DNA of 64,000 bases from CAYXXZ01 sp050175615 (lineage in GTDB: Bacteria; Pseudomonadota; Gammaproteobacteria; Pseudomonadales; Porticoccaceae), in contig JBFXIU010000001.1 of the NCBI GenBank assembly GCA_050175615.1, forward strand, positions 1-64,000, written 5' to 3'. Numbering within the stretch: the first letter of the stretch is position 1; every line of letters begins with the position of its first letter. The translations under genes and the position numbers were made by a program. This document shows, in pieces, positions 1-8,646 of the stretch. A model generated the notes under the pieces. The model saw nothing but the letters and a program-made list of their open reading frames with translations. It was not told the origin of the DNA and did no database searches.

Positions 1-1
1 C

Positions 2-340
2 ATTCATCCCCACAATATATATCTGGAAATTCTATACTCCTTTGGGCTTTGCGGTGTGCTGGTGTTGGCTTTTGTGTTTTGGTCTGGAGTGCGACGCATT
101 GATTTGAGGCTATTAAAATCGCAGCAGGTTTGTGTGCTGCTGTTTTTAATGCTGGTTTATTACAGTGCCAAAGGAATGAGCGATATCAAGTTGCTGTCAC
201 AACCCAGCATGAGTTTTTATGCCATAACCATGGGCTTTCTTGTTGGCGCTACCAGGTATTTGAAAAATGAGGTTGCAGTGTCTTTGAAAAATAGAGCTGC
301 TGAGCCTTTAAGAAAAGGAGTTTATTTTGTTGCGCCCTGA
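2..340 (+). CDS. O-antigen ligase / Wzy-type polymerase family protein, C-terminal fragment
   Basis: Only the last 112 codons lie in the window; the gene starts upstream. The first visible residues read IHPHNIYLEILYSFG, which fits the His-Pro-His-Asn periplasmic-loop motif of the O-antigen ligase/polymerase family (WaaL, Wzy; PF04932). Two hydrophobic stretches follow, and the tail is short and basic. Members of this family are multi-spanning inner-membrane proteins that join or polymerise O-antigen on the periplasmic side. The gene's end overlaps the next glycosyltransferase by 14 bases, so the two are probably co-transcribed and belong to surface-polysaccharide synthesis. Ligase and polymerase cannot be told apart from this fragment. 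Confidence 0.72.
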   Translation: MHPHNIYLEILYSFGLCGVLVLAFVFWSGVRRIDLRLLKSQQVCVLLFLMLVYYSAKGMSDIKLLSQPSMSFYAITMGFLVGATRYLKNEVAVSLKNRAAEPLRKGVYFVAP

Positions 341-1322
341 AAAAATCAACTTTGTCGAAAGAAGAAAAAAGGACTATTCTCGCCACAATATTCTCAAACA
401 GGTATTGGCGGAAGTAGATCTCGATTCGAGGCTGTATTTGTTGCTGCCTTTTTCCAAGAAGAAGATTTTTAGTCTGTGGTTAAAGCGCAAGGCAGTGATC
501 AATGATTTTTTTATCTCCGATTACGATACCTATGCCAACGACAGAAAAAAGGGATCAAGATTCAGTATCAATGCGCTCTATAAATACGCCCTCGACTGGA
601 TTAATTTTCGCTTCAGCTATTATCTGTTGAGTGATACCCGCGCGCACTTTGACCACTGGCAGAAACTGTTCGGTCGTTTTCGCGGTGAGCACCTGGTTTT
701 TCCCGTCCTCGCCGACCCGTCTATTTACTATCCCGGCGAATGGCGCCAGCCCGGCGATGTGCCCAAAATTCTGTTTTATGGCTATTTTATTCCCCTTCAT
801 GGCATCGAGGTTATTCTTGAGGCGCTGAAGCGCTGCGAACAAAAGGGCATGATCTTTGACGCGGAATTGATCGGCGAAGGTCAGACTCTTGCGGCAATGC
901 TCGATTTGAGTGAGAAGCTACAGCTTCGCCAGGTTGTTTTTAATAAAGCCTTTATTCCTGAGGGGGAGCTTGCAGAGCGCATTCGCAGCAGCGACCTGGT
1001 GCTGGGGATTTTTGGCAGCAGCGAAAAAGCCCGTTCAGTGGTGCCCAACAAGGTGTATCAGGGGCTCGCCTGTCGCGCCACCGTGATTACTCAGGACAGC
1101 CCCGCTGTTCGTGAGTTTTTCACTGATGAGGATCTCTGTCTTGTCGAAAGTGATCCGAATAGGCTCGCTGAAGCTATTGAGGCGTTGATCCAGGATCCCG
1201 ACAGGTGTCGGCGGCTGGCGGAAAAAGGCTATGCCAGCTATAAAACACTCTATGCGGACAGTGTTGAATCCCTGAAAGCTTTTGTTTTGTCTGTGGATGA
1301 AAAATGTTCATCAAAAGCATAA
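327..1322 (+). CDS. Glycosyltransferase, GT-B fold, GT4-like
   Basis: This 331-residue protein has the look of a GT4-type transferase that adds a sugar to a lipopolysaccharide or polysaccharide acceptor at the inner face of the inner membrane. The second Rossmann half begins near KILFYGYFIPLHGIEVILEAL (around residue 147). It carries the acidic nucleotide-sugar site region, VVPNKVYQGLACRATVITQDSPAVREFF (residues 240-270). The start is the TTG at 327, placed 6 bases after a strong AAGGAG; no ATG alternative fits. It overlaps the preceding ligase-family gene by 14 bases. Donor and acceptor sugars cannot be read from the sequence. The neighbours (ligase-like gene upstream, hldE downstream) support a role in LPS assembly. 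Confidence 0.8.
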   Translation: MLRPEKINFVERRKKDYSRHNILKQVLAEVDLDSRLYLLLPFSKKKIFSLWLKRKAVINDFFISDYDTYANDRKKGSRFSINALYKYALDWINFRFSYYLLSDTRAHFDHWQKLFGRFRGEHLVFPVLADPSIYYPGEWRQPGDVPKILFYGYFIPLHGIEVILEALKRCEQKGMIFDAELIGEGQTLAAMLDLSEKLQLRQVVFNKAFIPEGELAERIRSSDLVLGIFGSSEKARSVVPNKVYQGLACRATVITQDSPAVREFFTDEDLCLVESDPNRLAEAIEALIQDPDRCRRLAEKGYASYKTLYADSVESLKAFVLSVDEKCSSKA

Positions 1323-1338
1323 CTGCGAGGGGGGAAGG

Positions 1339-2529
1339 TTGGGTGAAGTGGAGCAAAAAGTGACATCACCTAAACCAGAATTGTCTGTATGGATGATTTC
1401 CGATGGCAGGCCGGGGCACTTTAACCAAACCCTGGGGGTTGTCCGGGCGCTGGAAAAAGGCTACGACGTCAAACTTATCAAAATAGAAACCCGTCTCCGG
1501 CTGGGTTTTTTGCGACCCTTGCTCAAGCTGGTGTGCAACAGTCGCAGGGGGTGGCTGAAGCGATTGCTGGCGCCGCTGATCAGATTCAGCTACTACCCGT
1601 TTGTGTTGCCGAGTGTTGATGCGACGGTGGCCTGTTGCGCTCATCCTGACGTGATAATTTCCTGTGGCGGCCAAACACTCTATCTCAATGTATTTCTGGC
1701 GCGGCAAACGAAGGCGCGCAACTTTTTCCTGGGTTCGTTGCGGGGCGTTCATCCCCGATTGTTCACAGCGATTATCAGCGGTTTGTCGATGCCCGGTGTG
1801 CCCAACCTGGTGGAGCTGGAATTATCGCCAGGTCTATTTGATGCCGAAAAAGCCGCCGAAGCCGGCCAGGCTTTTTTGGCAACCCTTGAGGGTGCTCCCG
1901 TATTCACACCAGGAGAGAGTGCTAGTGGTTCCCAAAAAACATACTGGGCAATGCTGGTCGGGGGCGATGGCGCCGGTTATCAATTCGAGAATGCTGATAT
2001 GGCGGCGCTCGAATCGCTGATGCTGATGGCATCAGGGCGCTATGGTGTTCGCTGGTTGCTGACCACATCGAGAAGAACCTCCAGGGAGCATGAGCAGCGG
2101 TTACAGTGTTTTGCCCAGAAGCACCCGGAGGTTTTTGCCTACACCCTGTTTTACCATCAAAAGCCTGAAGCGCTGGTTATGGCTTTCTTGGGTGCGGCAG
2201 ATAAAGTGTTTGCCACTGAAGACAGTTCGTCGATGATCTCCGAGGCCATGATGTCGCGCAGGCCGGTGATGACATTGTCGCCTCGGCACAGTAATCCCAA
2301 TGAAAATTATCGCCGTTTTCTCGACAAGCATCGCCACAAGCACCGCATTGCCTCCCTGCACCTCAGTGGATGGGAAAATCTGAATATGGATGTCGCTTTT
2401 CAACAGTTCACACCGCTACAGATGGATATAGACTCTCAGTTGCTGGAACTATTGCAACCCTTTTTAGTCAGCAAGAATCGACCTATAACCTGTCGGGAAG
2501 GCAGCATTCCTCCGCGGGCGACCGATTAA
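1339..2529 (+). CDS. ELM1 / GtrOC1-like family protein (nucleoside-diphosphate-sugar epimerase-like fold)
   Basis: The protein (about 396 residues) resembles the ELM1 family, named after a plant mitochondrial fission protein but widespread in bacterial LPS loci. Visible family features are the N-terminal SVWMISDGRPGHFNQTLGV, the central LVGGDGAGYQF glycine-rich turn and a C-terminal ATEDSSSMISEAMMSRRPV segment. The last looks like the sugar-nucleotide binding half of a GT-B enzyme. The open frame extends to 1282, inside the previous gene. TTG 1339 (GAGG 8 bases upstream) or GTG 1348 avoid that overlap and are better starts. It follows the GT4-like gene by 16 bases in the same operon, which suggests a glycan-related role. 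The biochemical activity of bacterial members is not established to my knowledge. Confidence 0.7.
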   Translation: MGEVEQKVTSPKPELSVWMISDGRPGHFNQTLGVVRALEKGYDVKLIKIETRLRLGFLRPLLKLVCNSRRGWLKRLLAPLIRFSYYPFVLPSVDATVACCAHPDVIISCGGQTLYLNVFLARQTKARNFFLGSLRGVHPRLFTAIISGLSMPGVPNLVELELSPGLFDAEKAAEAGQAFLATLEGAPVFTPGESASGSQKTYWAMLVGGDGAGYQFENADMAALESLMLMASGRYGVRWLLTTSRRTSREHEQRLQCFAQKHPEVFAYTLFYHQKPEALVMAFLGAADKVFATEDSSSMISEAMMSRRPVMTLSPRHSNPNENYRRFLDKHRHKHRIASLHLSGWENLNMDVAFQQFTPLQMDIDSQLLELLQPFLVSKNRPITCREGSIPPRATD

Positions 2530-2556
2530 AGTTGCCAGGCCAGGTAATGTGCCATA

Positions 2557-3402
2557 TCAGTGTTTTATAGGGTGGTGAAGAATTTTTTCCCCGCTGTTGC
2601 GGTGACTGCCGAGGCCGCAAAAAGGCCGCCACCATAACCACTCCCGTAATTTGTACAGCAGATTATTTCTTAGCTTGCTGAGCCTGTAGCCAAGAATGCG
2701 GTTTTTATGGCGTCTTTGCCGATTGCGCTCGCTTTCCAGCGTCGATAATTCGGTTGGCATCTGGCGAATCAGCCAGGGATCCAATCCTCTAATATTCACG
2801 CCTGCACGCTCTCTGTAGGCCATCCAGTCGTCCGCCATGAGCTGTATTTTATTGTTGGCGGCCACCAGAGCCTGCGCTGCAGCGCGGTTGATGCCGTAAC
2901 CGGCGCCGTCCCAGGCCTTGACCACAGAGACCAGGCGGTACTCCGGGGTCAGATCGGCGGCGTTTTTTTCCAGGTAAGCTCTGAGGGGAGTGAACAGTAA
3001 AATTCTCGGTTCAGGGTTGTCCAGCCACTGGTTCGCCCTGTCTAGCAGCGGCGGCAGCGCGTCGGCAAACTCGGCGTCGTCTTCCAGAATCAGTGCCCAG
3101 GGAGCCGCGCTGGTCAGCAGGCTTTGGTAGGCTTTTTGATGGCTCAGGGCGCAGCCTATCTCGCCGGGAGTAAATGTCCGCCCGCTGCGCTTGATGGCGT
3201 TGCTGTCGTCGTAGCGGTGCGCCAACTCTGTCGCAGCCAGGGTGCGGCCATCGATTGCGGGTACGATTTGGTAGTGGTCAAGCCCCGCAGCGCCCAGGCG
3301 TTGCGACAGCCGTTCCAGGCGCTCGCTGTCTTTGGGCAAATTGATAATGTAGGTTTTGTACCTTGTATCCATGGCGAGGCTGGGTTTTGAATGATGGGGC
3401 AT
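2557..3402 (-). CDS. Glycosyltransferase family 25 (LPS core-type transferase)
   Basis: A 281-residue GT25 protein of the LgtB/LpsA type, which typically adds galactose or another hexose to lipooligosaccharide core. The N-terminal YIINLPKDSERLERL pattern, GEIGCALSHQKAYQ, and the metal-binding acidic triad in WALILEDDAEF (about residue 103) are all present. A DGAGYGINRAAA segment follows near residue 165. The C-terminus is Arg/Lys/Trp-rich, as expected for a peripheral inner-membrane enzyme. It lies on the opposite strand, converging with the ELM1-like gene (27-base gap) and divergent from hldE. An internal ATG at 3372 would also give a normal N-terminus; ATG 3402 has a weak GAGA upstream, so the start is uncertain. 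Confidence 0.85.
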   Translation of the reverse strand: MPHHSKPSLAMDTRYKTYIINLPKDSERLERLSQRLGAAGLDHYQIVPAIDGRTLAATELAHRYDDSNAIKRSGRTFTPGEIGCALSHQKAYQSLLTSAAPWALILEDDAEFADALPPLLDRANQWLDNPEPRILLFTPLRAYLEKNAADLTPEYRLVSVVKAWDGAGYGINRAAAQALVAANNKIQLMADDWMAYRERAGVNIRGLDPWLIRQMPTELSTLESERNRQRRHKNRILGYRLSKLRNNLLYKLREWLWWRPFCGLGSHRNSGEKILHHPIKH

Positions 3403-3497
3403 TATATCTCTACGCTATACTGGGATAAAATCGCAGCGCCTGTGTGGCTGAATAACCGCCGTTGTGGCGTGAAAATAATCTGTTCAATGGAAAGACT

Positions 3498-4940
3498 ATG
3501 AAGCTTGATTTTCCAGTCTATAACAAAGCCCGTGTCCTGGTGGTCGGCGACCTGATGTTGGATCGCTACTGGTATGGGGGCACATCCCGAGTTTCCCCCG
3601 AGGCGCCGGTGCCTGTGGTCAAGATCAATACCACCGAAGACCGCATCGGCGGCGCCGGCAATGTGGCGCTGAATATCGCCTCCCTGGGGGCGGCTGCGGC
3701 GCTGGTGGCGGTGGTGGGCGACGATGACGCGGGTCAGAGCCTGTGTAGCCGCCTCGATTCGGCGGGGGTCAGTCGTGATTTTCAGGTTGCTAGCAACAGG
3801 CCGACCATCACCAAGTTGCGGGTTATCAGTCGCAGCCAGCAATTGTTGCGCATGGATTTTGAGGAACCCTTTGGCGATGAAGATCGCGGCGATATTGTCG
3901 CCAAGGTCTGCAATCTTTTGCCAAGGGTTAACATGCTGGTGTTGTCGGACTATGGCAAAGGAGTACTGGCGCAGCCTGGGGAGCTTATTGACGCAGCCCG
4001 TGCGCTGTCCATTCCGGTGCTGGTCGACCCCAAGGGGCGCTCTTTTGATGCCTATCGCGGCGCCACCCTGCTAACGCCCAATATCCAGGAGTTCGAGGCC
4101 GTGGTCGGCGACTGCGACAGCGAGCAGGACATCGCCGTCAAGGGCGCCAGCCTGATGAGCGCGCTCGATGTGCAAGGGCTGCTGATCACTCGCGGTGAGC
4201 ATGGAATGACGCTGTTGCGGCCACAGCGACCAGCAGTGCATTTTCCCGCCAGGGCGAGGGAGGTCTTCGATGTTACCGGGGCTGGCGACACGGTGATTGC
4301 CGTGCTGGCTGCGTCCCTGGCCGCCGGTGAACAGCTGCCGGAGTCCGTGGCTCTCGCCAACATTGCCGCCGGTCTGGTGGTGGCCAAGCTGGGTACGGCG
4401 AGCGTCAGCGGTCCGGAGCTGCGCCGCGCCATGCAGCGGGAGCAGGGTTCGAAGCGGGGTGTGATCAATGTGGAGCAGTTGCTTGCCGATGTTGCTGACG
4501 CCCGCGCCGAGGGCGAAACCATTGTTTTTACCAACGGTTGTTTCGATATTCTTCACGCCGGTCATGTCGGCTATTTGGAGCAGGCGAAAAAAGCCGGCGA
4601 TCGCTTGATTGTCGCGGTCAATTCCGATGACTCGGTAAAAAGACTCAAGGGCGAAGGTCGACCGATCAATCCGGTTGACCGGCGGATGGCAGTATTGGCC
4701 GGTTTGGAGGCGGTGGACTGGGTGGTGTCATTTGACGAAGATACACCGGAAAAGCTGCTCGCCGAGATCAGGCCGGACGTTCTCGTTAAGGGGGGAGATT
4801 ACGATGTTGGCTCGGTGGTTGGCGCAGCTATTGTCACAGCTTACGGCGGCGATGTTCGCGTTTTAGGTTTCGTTGATAACTGCTCCACCACAGCGATTGT
4901 CGACCGGGTTCGCGCTTCCTCCGCGCCCAAAAGGGGTTGA
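3498..4940 (+). CDS. hldE: Bifunctional D-glycero-beta-D-manno-heptose-7-phosphate kinase / heptose-1-phosphate adenylyltransferase HldE
   Basis: HldE makes ADP-heptose for the inner core of LPS, acting in the cytosol. The N-terminal PfkB/ribokinase domain (about residues 1-320) has GGAGNVALNIASLG and the catalytic DVTGAGDT near residue 260. The C-terminal nucleotidyltransferase domain (about 340-480) starts with TNGCFDILHAGH, holding the HxGH signature near 353-356. Length is 480 residues, close to the E. coli protein (477). The chosen ATG has GGAAAG 4 bases before it and matches the family N-terminus; an upstream in-frame ATG at 3462 would add 12 unrelated residues. It is divergent from the GT25 gene. 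Both domains look intact. Confidence 0.97.
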   Translation: MKLDFPVYNKARVLVVGDLMLDRYWYGGTSRVSPEAPVPVVKINTTEDRIGGAGNVALNIASLGAAAALVAVVGDDDAGQSLCSRLDSAGVSRDFQVASNRPTITKLRVISRSQQLLRMDFEEPFGDEDRGDIVAKVCNLLPRVNMLVLSDYGKGVLAQPGELIDAARALSIPVLVDPKGRSFDAYRGATLLTPNIQEFEAVVGDCDSEQDIAVKGASLMSALDVQGLLITRGEHGMTLLRPQRPAVHFPARAREVFDVTGAGDTVIAVLAASLAAGEQLPESVALANIAAGLVVAKLGTASVSGPELRRAMQREQGSKRGVINVEQLLADVADARAEGETIVFTNGCFDILHAGHVGYLEQAKKAGDRLIVAVNSDDSVKRLKGEGRPINPVDRRMAVLAGLEAVDWVVSFDEDTPEKLLAEIRPDVLVKGGDYDVGSVVGAAIVTAYGGDVRVLGFVDNCSTTAIVDRVRASSAPKRG

Positions 4941-4964
4941 CTGCCCCCAAAAGAGGCAAAAAGT

Positions 4965-4993
4965 TTGAAATAAGTAAAAAATATTGCCAGAAT
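4965..4993 (+). promoter_or_regulatory. Probable sigma-70 promoter and 5' hairpin of the OprI-like lipoprotein gene
   Basis: TTGAAA (4965-4970) and CAGAAT (4988-4993) are separated by 17 bases in an AT-rich stretch just after hldE. A transcript starting near 5000 would begin with a hairpin, AACCCC (5001-5006) pairing with GGGGTT (5015-5020), followed by about 90 untranslated bases. A 5'-terminal hairpin is a known stabiliser of abundant outer-membrane protein mRNAs, and that role here is inference. The -10 hexamer is only a four-of-six match. Confidence 0.42.
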
Positions 4994-5108
4994 GTGGACT
5001 AACCCCCTTCCCGTGGGGTTGATTTTGCTGGAGAATTCGCGCACGTTTGTCTCACAACAACGTGAATCCTATGGTAATTGTTACATCTACGCTTGAGAGG
5101 GCGAAGTT

Positions 5109-5354
5109 ATGAAATCTGTAATCACCAAATCTGGTCTTGCTGTAATGGGTCTGTCACTGGCTCTGCTGACTGGTTGTGCCAGCAACGCTCGTGTTGATGC
5201 TGTTGAAGCCAAAGCCAATTCAGCTCAGCAAACTGCTGACGCTGCCATGTCTGCTGCACAACGCGCCCAGCAAACTGCTGACCAGGCTCTGCGTGCTGCT
5301 AACGATGCCAATGCTGCCATCACCCGTCTTTCCGAGACTGTTGGTCGCAAATAA
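5109..5354 (+). CDS. lpp: Lpp/OprI-like major outer-membrane lipoprotein (alanine zipper)
   Basis: An 81-residue lipoprotein. The signal peptide ends in a lipobox LLTGC (Cys about residue 23). The mature part is a heptad-like coiled coil very rich in Ala with Gln, Asp and Asn (AQQTADAAMSAAQRAQQTAD), typical of OprI-type trimeric zippers. The protein ends in Arg-Lys. In Braun-type lipoproteins the C-terminal Lys is joined to peptidoglycan, so this protein could tether outer membrane to wall. A purine-rich GAGAGGGCGAAG precedes the ATG. The gene has its own promoter-like sequence and a strong terminator, consistent with a short abundant mRNA. The facing L,D-transpeptidase gene is a natural partner for the cross-link. 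Confidence 0.9.
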   Translation: MKSVITKSGLAVMGLSLALLTGCASNARVDAVEAKANSAQQTADAAMSAAQRAQQTADQALRAANDANAAITRLSETVGRK

Positions 5355-5372
5355 GCACCGCTAACCGGCAAT

Positions 5373-5402
5373 AAAAAAGGCTGTCCTCGGACAGCCTTTT
5401 TT
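5373..5402 (+). terminator. Rho-independent terminator between lpp and the L,D-transpeptidase gene
   Basis: GGCTGTC (5379-5385) pairs with GACAGCC (5390-5396) around a 4-base loop and is followed by six T. A run of six A precedes the stem, so the structure can also end transcripts from the opposite strand. It sits between two converging genes and probably serves both. Confidence 0.92.
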
Positions 5403-5444
5403 GTTTCTCGATGTTTGTTTCAATCTCTGTGTGGCGACCTGTAA

Positions 5445-6350
5445 TTAGTCTGCGCTAATATCTGTGGGCATGCCGCTTTTCCGTTTTGCTGCCTGGGTAA
5501 CCTTTTCCCAGTCAATATTCACCACAGTGCCGGGACGCTGTGCGAGCGCCTCGCCAATAATCATTTCATAGTTGATGGGCTTGCCCTTATCTTCTTCCAG
5601 CTGGGGGTGAACTTCCAGATAAATTTTGTCCTTGCGCCAGCCCGCTTTTACCGGCTCGTTAATAATGCGCACCGGAACCCCGGGTTTTACCGACATGGCC
5701 AATTCTTCGATGTCGCCCGCATAAAGTCGCACACAGCCGTGGCTGACGCGCATGCCAAAACCGATCTTTTTATTGGTGCCGTGGAACAGGTAGCCGGGAA
5801 TAGACAGCTTGACGGCATATTTGCCCAAAGGGTTGTCGGGGCCAGGGGCGACAACGGCGGGGAGAATATCGCCATAGGAGGCGTGCTCCCGGCGGATGGA
5901 TTCCGGCGGCGTCCAGCTGGGGTCTTTGCTAATAGCGGTAACCTTGCCTTCGGTGACCGGGGTTTCCCAGCCCTCGCGACCGATGCCTACAGCGTAGGAG
6001 CGCACCATTTTTTTCTCGGGCAGGAAATGATAGAGGCGGAACTCTGCCAGGTTAAGAATAATGGCTTCATGGTCGCCGTCGTGCCTGGGTAGAATGAAAG
6101 ACAGCGGCAGGATCACCTCTGTCCCTTCTCCGGGAACCCAGGGCAGGACATCGGGGTTGGCATTCATCATCGCTCTGAAGCCGAGCCCGTAAATATGACC
6201 GAGGCCGACAAAGGTGTCTTCGTAACGGGTTTTAACGCGCAAGGTTTCGCCGACGACGTCATTGCCATCGAGGCGAAATGTCAGTGCCTGAACAACAGGC
6301 GCGGTACTGATCAGGGAGAACAGCAAAATTGCAAAACTTAAAGCACGCAT
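5445..6350 (-). CDS. L,D-transpeptidase, YkuD domain (ErfK/YbiS family), periplasmic
   Basis: A 301-residue secreted enzyme with a signal peptide (MRALSFAILLFSLIS...VQA). A short LysM-like or linker segment (GHIYGLGFRAMMNANPDV) comes next. The YkuD domain spans roughly residues 95-230 and holds the catalytic signature HGT...SHGCVRLY, with the nucleophilic Cys near residue 205. Family members either cross-link peptidoglycan 3-3 or attach Braun-type lipoproteins to meso-diaminopimelate. The gene converges on the OprI-like lipoprotein gene across a shared terminator, an arrangement I also recall around oprI in Pseudomonas, so lipoprotein anchoring is the likely job. It follows the aldo/keto reductase gene on the same strand after a 191-base gap that should hold its own promoter. 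Confidence 0.9.
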   Translation of the reverse strand: MRALSFAILLFSLISTAPVVQALTFRLDGNDVVGETLRVKTRYEDTFVGLGHIYGLGFRAMMNANPDVLPWVPGEGTEVILPLSFILPRHDGDHEAIILNLAEFRLYHFLPEKKMVRSYAVGIGREGWETPVTEGKVTAISKDPSWTPPESIRREHASYGDILPAVVAPGPDNPLGKYAVKLSIPGYLFHGTNKKIGFGMRVSHGCVRLYAGDIEELAMSVKPGVPVRIINEPVKAGWRKDKIYLEVHPQLEEDKGKPINYEMIIGEALAQRPGTVVNIDWEKVTQAAKRKSGMPTDISAD

Positions 6351-6541
6351 GGGACTAATAACTCAGAGTTTGTTGTCACTTCGGGTTCGAGTAAGGGCTG
6401 AAAAACGGTAAAGATACGCTGGCGATTCAGTGTCAGCGGAGGCCGTTCAATAACCCGCGCAGCCATGCTGATCAAAAAGCGCACAATCATAGCAATTTCC
6501 CAGAAATTTTCCGCTGTTTTTTCTGCCTGGGAGCAAGTTTA

Positions 6542-7342
6542 TCAAAAACTGGTGACCGGGTTCGCAGCCGCCACATTGGCGCGCAAATGGTCGGGGTTGA
6601 TGGTGCCGATAATGGCGCTGGTAACCCCTGGGTGTTTGAAGATCATTTGCAGGCTATCGCCGGCAGGCGTGGAGGCAAGATGGCCGCTGGCAAGAGCCTT
6701 TTTGATCAGGACGCCTTTCTGGTGTTGGTGGCAGTAATCGATCACGGGCACATCATCGTTGTAGTCGCGGTTCCAGGTGACCATGACGCAATCAGACTTT
6801 TCTGCCGCCAGCAAACCACCGGCGACGGTTTTTGTCGACATGCCATAGGCGCGGATTTTGCCCTCAGCTTTGAGGCTGGCCAGTGTTTCCAGAGTGCCGA
6901 TATCGTTAATGATATCCAGGTCGTTGCCATCAGAATGCACCAGAACGATGTCAAGGTACTCGAAGGCCAGCCTTTTCAGGCTGCGCTCGACGCTGAGGCG
7001 GGTGTGCCGGGGGGAGAAATCATAACTGGACTGCCCGCCGCAAAATTCTTCGCCCACCTTGGTGCAGATCAGCCAGCGCTCGCGCTGCCCGGCGAGTAAT
7101 TTGCCAAGCCGCTCTTCGCTATTGCCATAGGCGGGCGCTGTGTCGAGAAGATTAATACCCAGGTCTGCGGCCAGCGCCAGCAGGTTTGCCGCCTGGCGAT
7201 CGTCGGGAATATCAAATGCCCGAGGATACTTAACACCCTGATTGCGCCCGAGTTTTACGGTGCCCAGGCCGACAATGCTCAGGTTCAACCCGGTGGCGCC
7301 CAGAGCGCGTTTGGGCAGCGAAGGGGTGTGACTAGTGTCCAT
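6542..7342 (-). CDS. Aldo/keto reductase
   Basis: A 266-residue (beta/alpha)8-barrel NAD(P)H-dependent carbonyl reductase. The catalytic tetrad is visible: Asp and Tyr in LLDTAPAYG, Lys in ICTKVG and His in LVHSDG. The substrate is unknown. The open frame continues upstream to 7465, but the extra 41 residues are low-complexity and overlap the preceding gene. ATG 7342 gives the family start (MDTSHTPSLPKRALGATGL). It overlaps the upstream FAD oxidoreductase by 11 bases, so the two are translationally coupled and may act on related metabolites. Confidence 0.88.
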   Translation of the reverse strand: MDTSHTPSLPKRALGATGLNLSIVGLGTVKLGRNQGVKYPRAFDIPDDRQAANLLALAADLGINLLDTAPAYGNSEERLGKLLAGQRERWLICTKVGEEFCGGQSSYDFSPRHTRLSVERSLKRLAFEYLDIVLVHSDGNDLDIINDIGTLETLASLKAEGKIRAYGMSTKTVAGGLLAAEKSDCVMVTWNRDYNDDVPVIDYCHQHQKGVLIKKALASGHLASTPAGDSLQMIFKHPGVTSAIIGTINPDHLRANVAAANPVTSF

Positions 7343-8555
7343 GGCCAAAGGCCTCCGCCCAGGGGGTGGCGCTGATGTCGGGTTGCTGCAGCGGTAGTGA
7401 TGGACAGGAATCGCTGCTGGGGACAATGCCTTTAGCCTGGAGCAGGCCTTCAACCTGGTGGGCAAGATTCGGCGCGAGGGTCAGTTTGGTGGGCCAGGCG
7501 GCAATGATATTTGCCACCGGTGATGCCCAGGCGGCAAAGGCCTTGTCGGGTCTTAGTCTGTTGGCCTGAAGCGGTTCCGCCCTGTCGATGGCCAGGGTCG
7601 CCCAGCGGGCGCCGCGAAAATCGATCCAGGGCATCAGTTCTGCCATTTCTTGCTGCGCCGTGGCGATGAGGTCATGGGCAGATTGTTCGACCCCTTTTTC
7701 CGCCAGGCTGCCGCCCAGATACCAAACCTGGCTGCCGTCAGTCAGGGAATGGCTGGAGATACTTAGCCTTGGGGTTTTGTCGATGCTGACACAGTGGCCA
7801 AAAAAGCGGTGGGGATAGTTATGCTTGACCATCACCTGGTGCAGGGGGCGCAGCTGCATTTCTGGGCTGGTGGCGCCAATCTGAGCCAGCAGGTCGCCAT
7901 TGCCCTTGCCGGCGGCAAAAATAAAAGCCTCGGCATCGATCCTTAGCTCGTCCACAGAACCGCCATGATTCGTGGTTATTTGCAGGCGCTGGCGACCGTT
8001 TGGCTGAGCTAGCCAGCGGCATTGATGGTGGTTAAGGGAAAAAATCCGGCTCCTGTAGTTTTCCGCCAATGCCCTGATAACACTGGGGACATCTACCACC
8101 AAATCAATCAGGCGGTAGAGACTGCCGTGAAAATCGCCGTGATCAAAAATGGGCGGCAGCTCGAATCTGGTGACTTTTTCCACCCGCCCACGGGTCATTT
8201 TGCTGGCGAGAAAGCCCCCCAGACGCGACCCCATGCTGGCGGTGGACCAGAGATAAAAATGATCGCTGAGAAGGGTTGCCGCGCGCAGATCCACATCGCC
8301 CTCGCCGCGCAGGCAGGCGCGCCAGTGATCGGGCATCTCGGCAATGGCCTCGGACGCGCCGGTGAGCGCCCCGCCGAGGCTGTATTTGATGCCGCCGTGA
8401 ATCATGCCCTGGCTGGCCGTGGTCTGAAAGCTGCCCAGTGCCCGCTGTTCAACCAAAATTGCGTTGTAGCCGCGATTGCAGAGACGGTTGAGAATCCACA
8501 GGCCGGCAATGCCGCCACCGATAATCATGGCGTCGACCCTGTGCTGTTGCGCCAA
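7332..8555 (-). CDS. FAD-dependent oxidoreductase, DAO / glycerol-3-phosphate dehydrogenase-like
   Basis: The 407-residue protein starts with a Rossmann dinucleotide-binding motif (MIIGGGIAGLWILNRL, GxGxxG), followed by an acidic strand end (VEQ). A DAO-type (PF01266) fold continues to about residue 370, including FIFAAGKGNGDL. No signal peptide or membrane segment is seen, so it is probably cytosolic or peripheral. Substrate is unknown; the fold covers glycerol-3-phosphate, amino-acid and hydroxy-acid oxidases. It is divergent from the zinc-type alcohol dehydrogenase gene with about 90 bases between the starts. It leads into the aldo/keto reductase gene with an 11-base overlap. Confidence 0.85.
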   Translation of the reverse strand: MAQQHRVDAMIIGGGIAGLWILNRLCNRGYNAILVEQRALGSFQTTASQGMIHGGIKYSLGGALTGASEAIAEMPDHWRACLRGEGDVDLRAATLLSDHFYLWSTASMGSRLGGFLASKMTRGRVEKVTRFELPPIFDHGDFHGSLYRLIDLVVDVPSVIRALAENYRSRIFSLNHHQCRWLAQPNGRQRLQITTNHGGSVDELRIDAEAFIFAAGKGNGDLLAQIGATSPEMQLRPLHQVMVKHNYPHRFFGHCVSIDKTPRLSISSHSLTDGSQVWYLGGSLAEKGVEQSAHDLIATAQQEMAELMPWIDFRGARWATLAIDRAEPLQANRLRPDKAFAAWASPVANIIAAWPTKLTLAPNLAHQVEGLLQAKGIVPSSDSCPSLPLQQPDISATPWAEAFGHGH

Positions 8556-8646
8556 AGGTTATCCTTGAATAAATACCTGGAGGTTGCAATATAGCACGGC
8601 TCTACCGGAGAATAACGCGCTTGCCAACAACAAATAAGGGTTGCAA

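Noticed and set aside
5040..5069. Palindrome CACGTTTGT...ACAACAACGTG in the lpp leader as an operator
   Set aside because: The arms are interrupted by an extra triplet and no known regulator fits; too weak to list.
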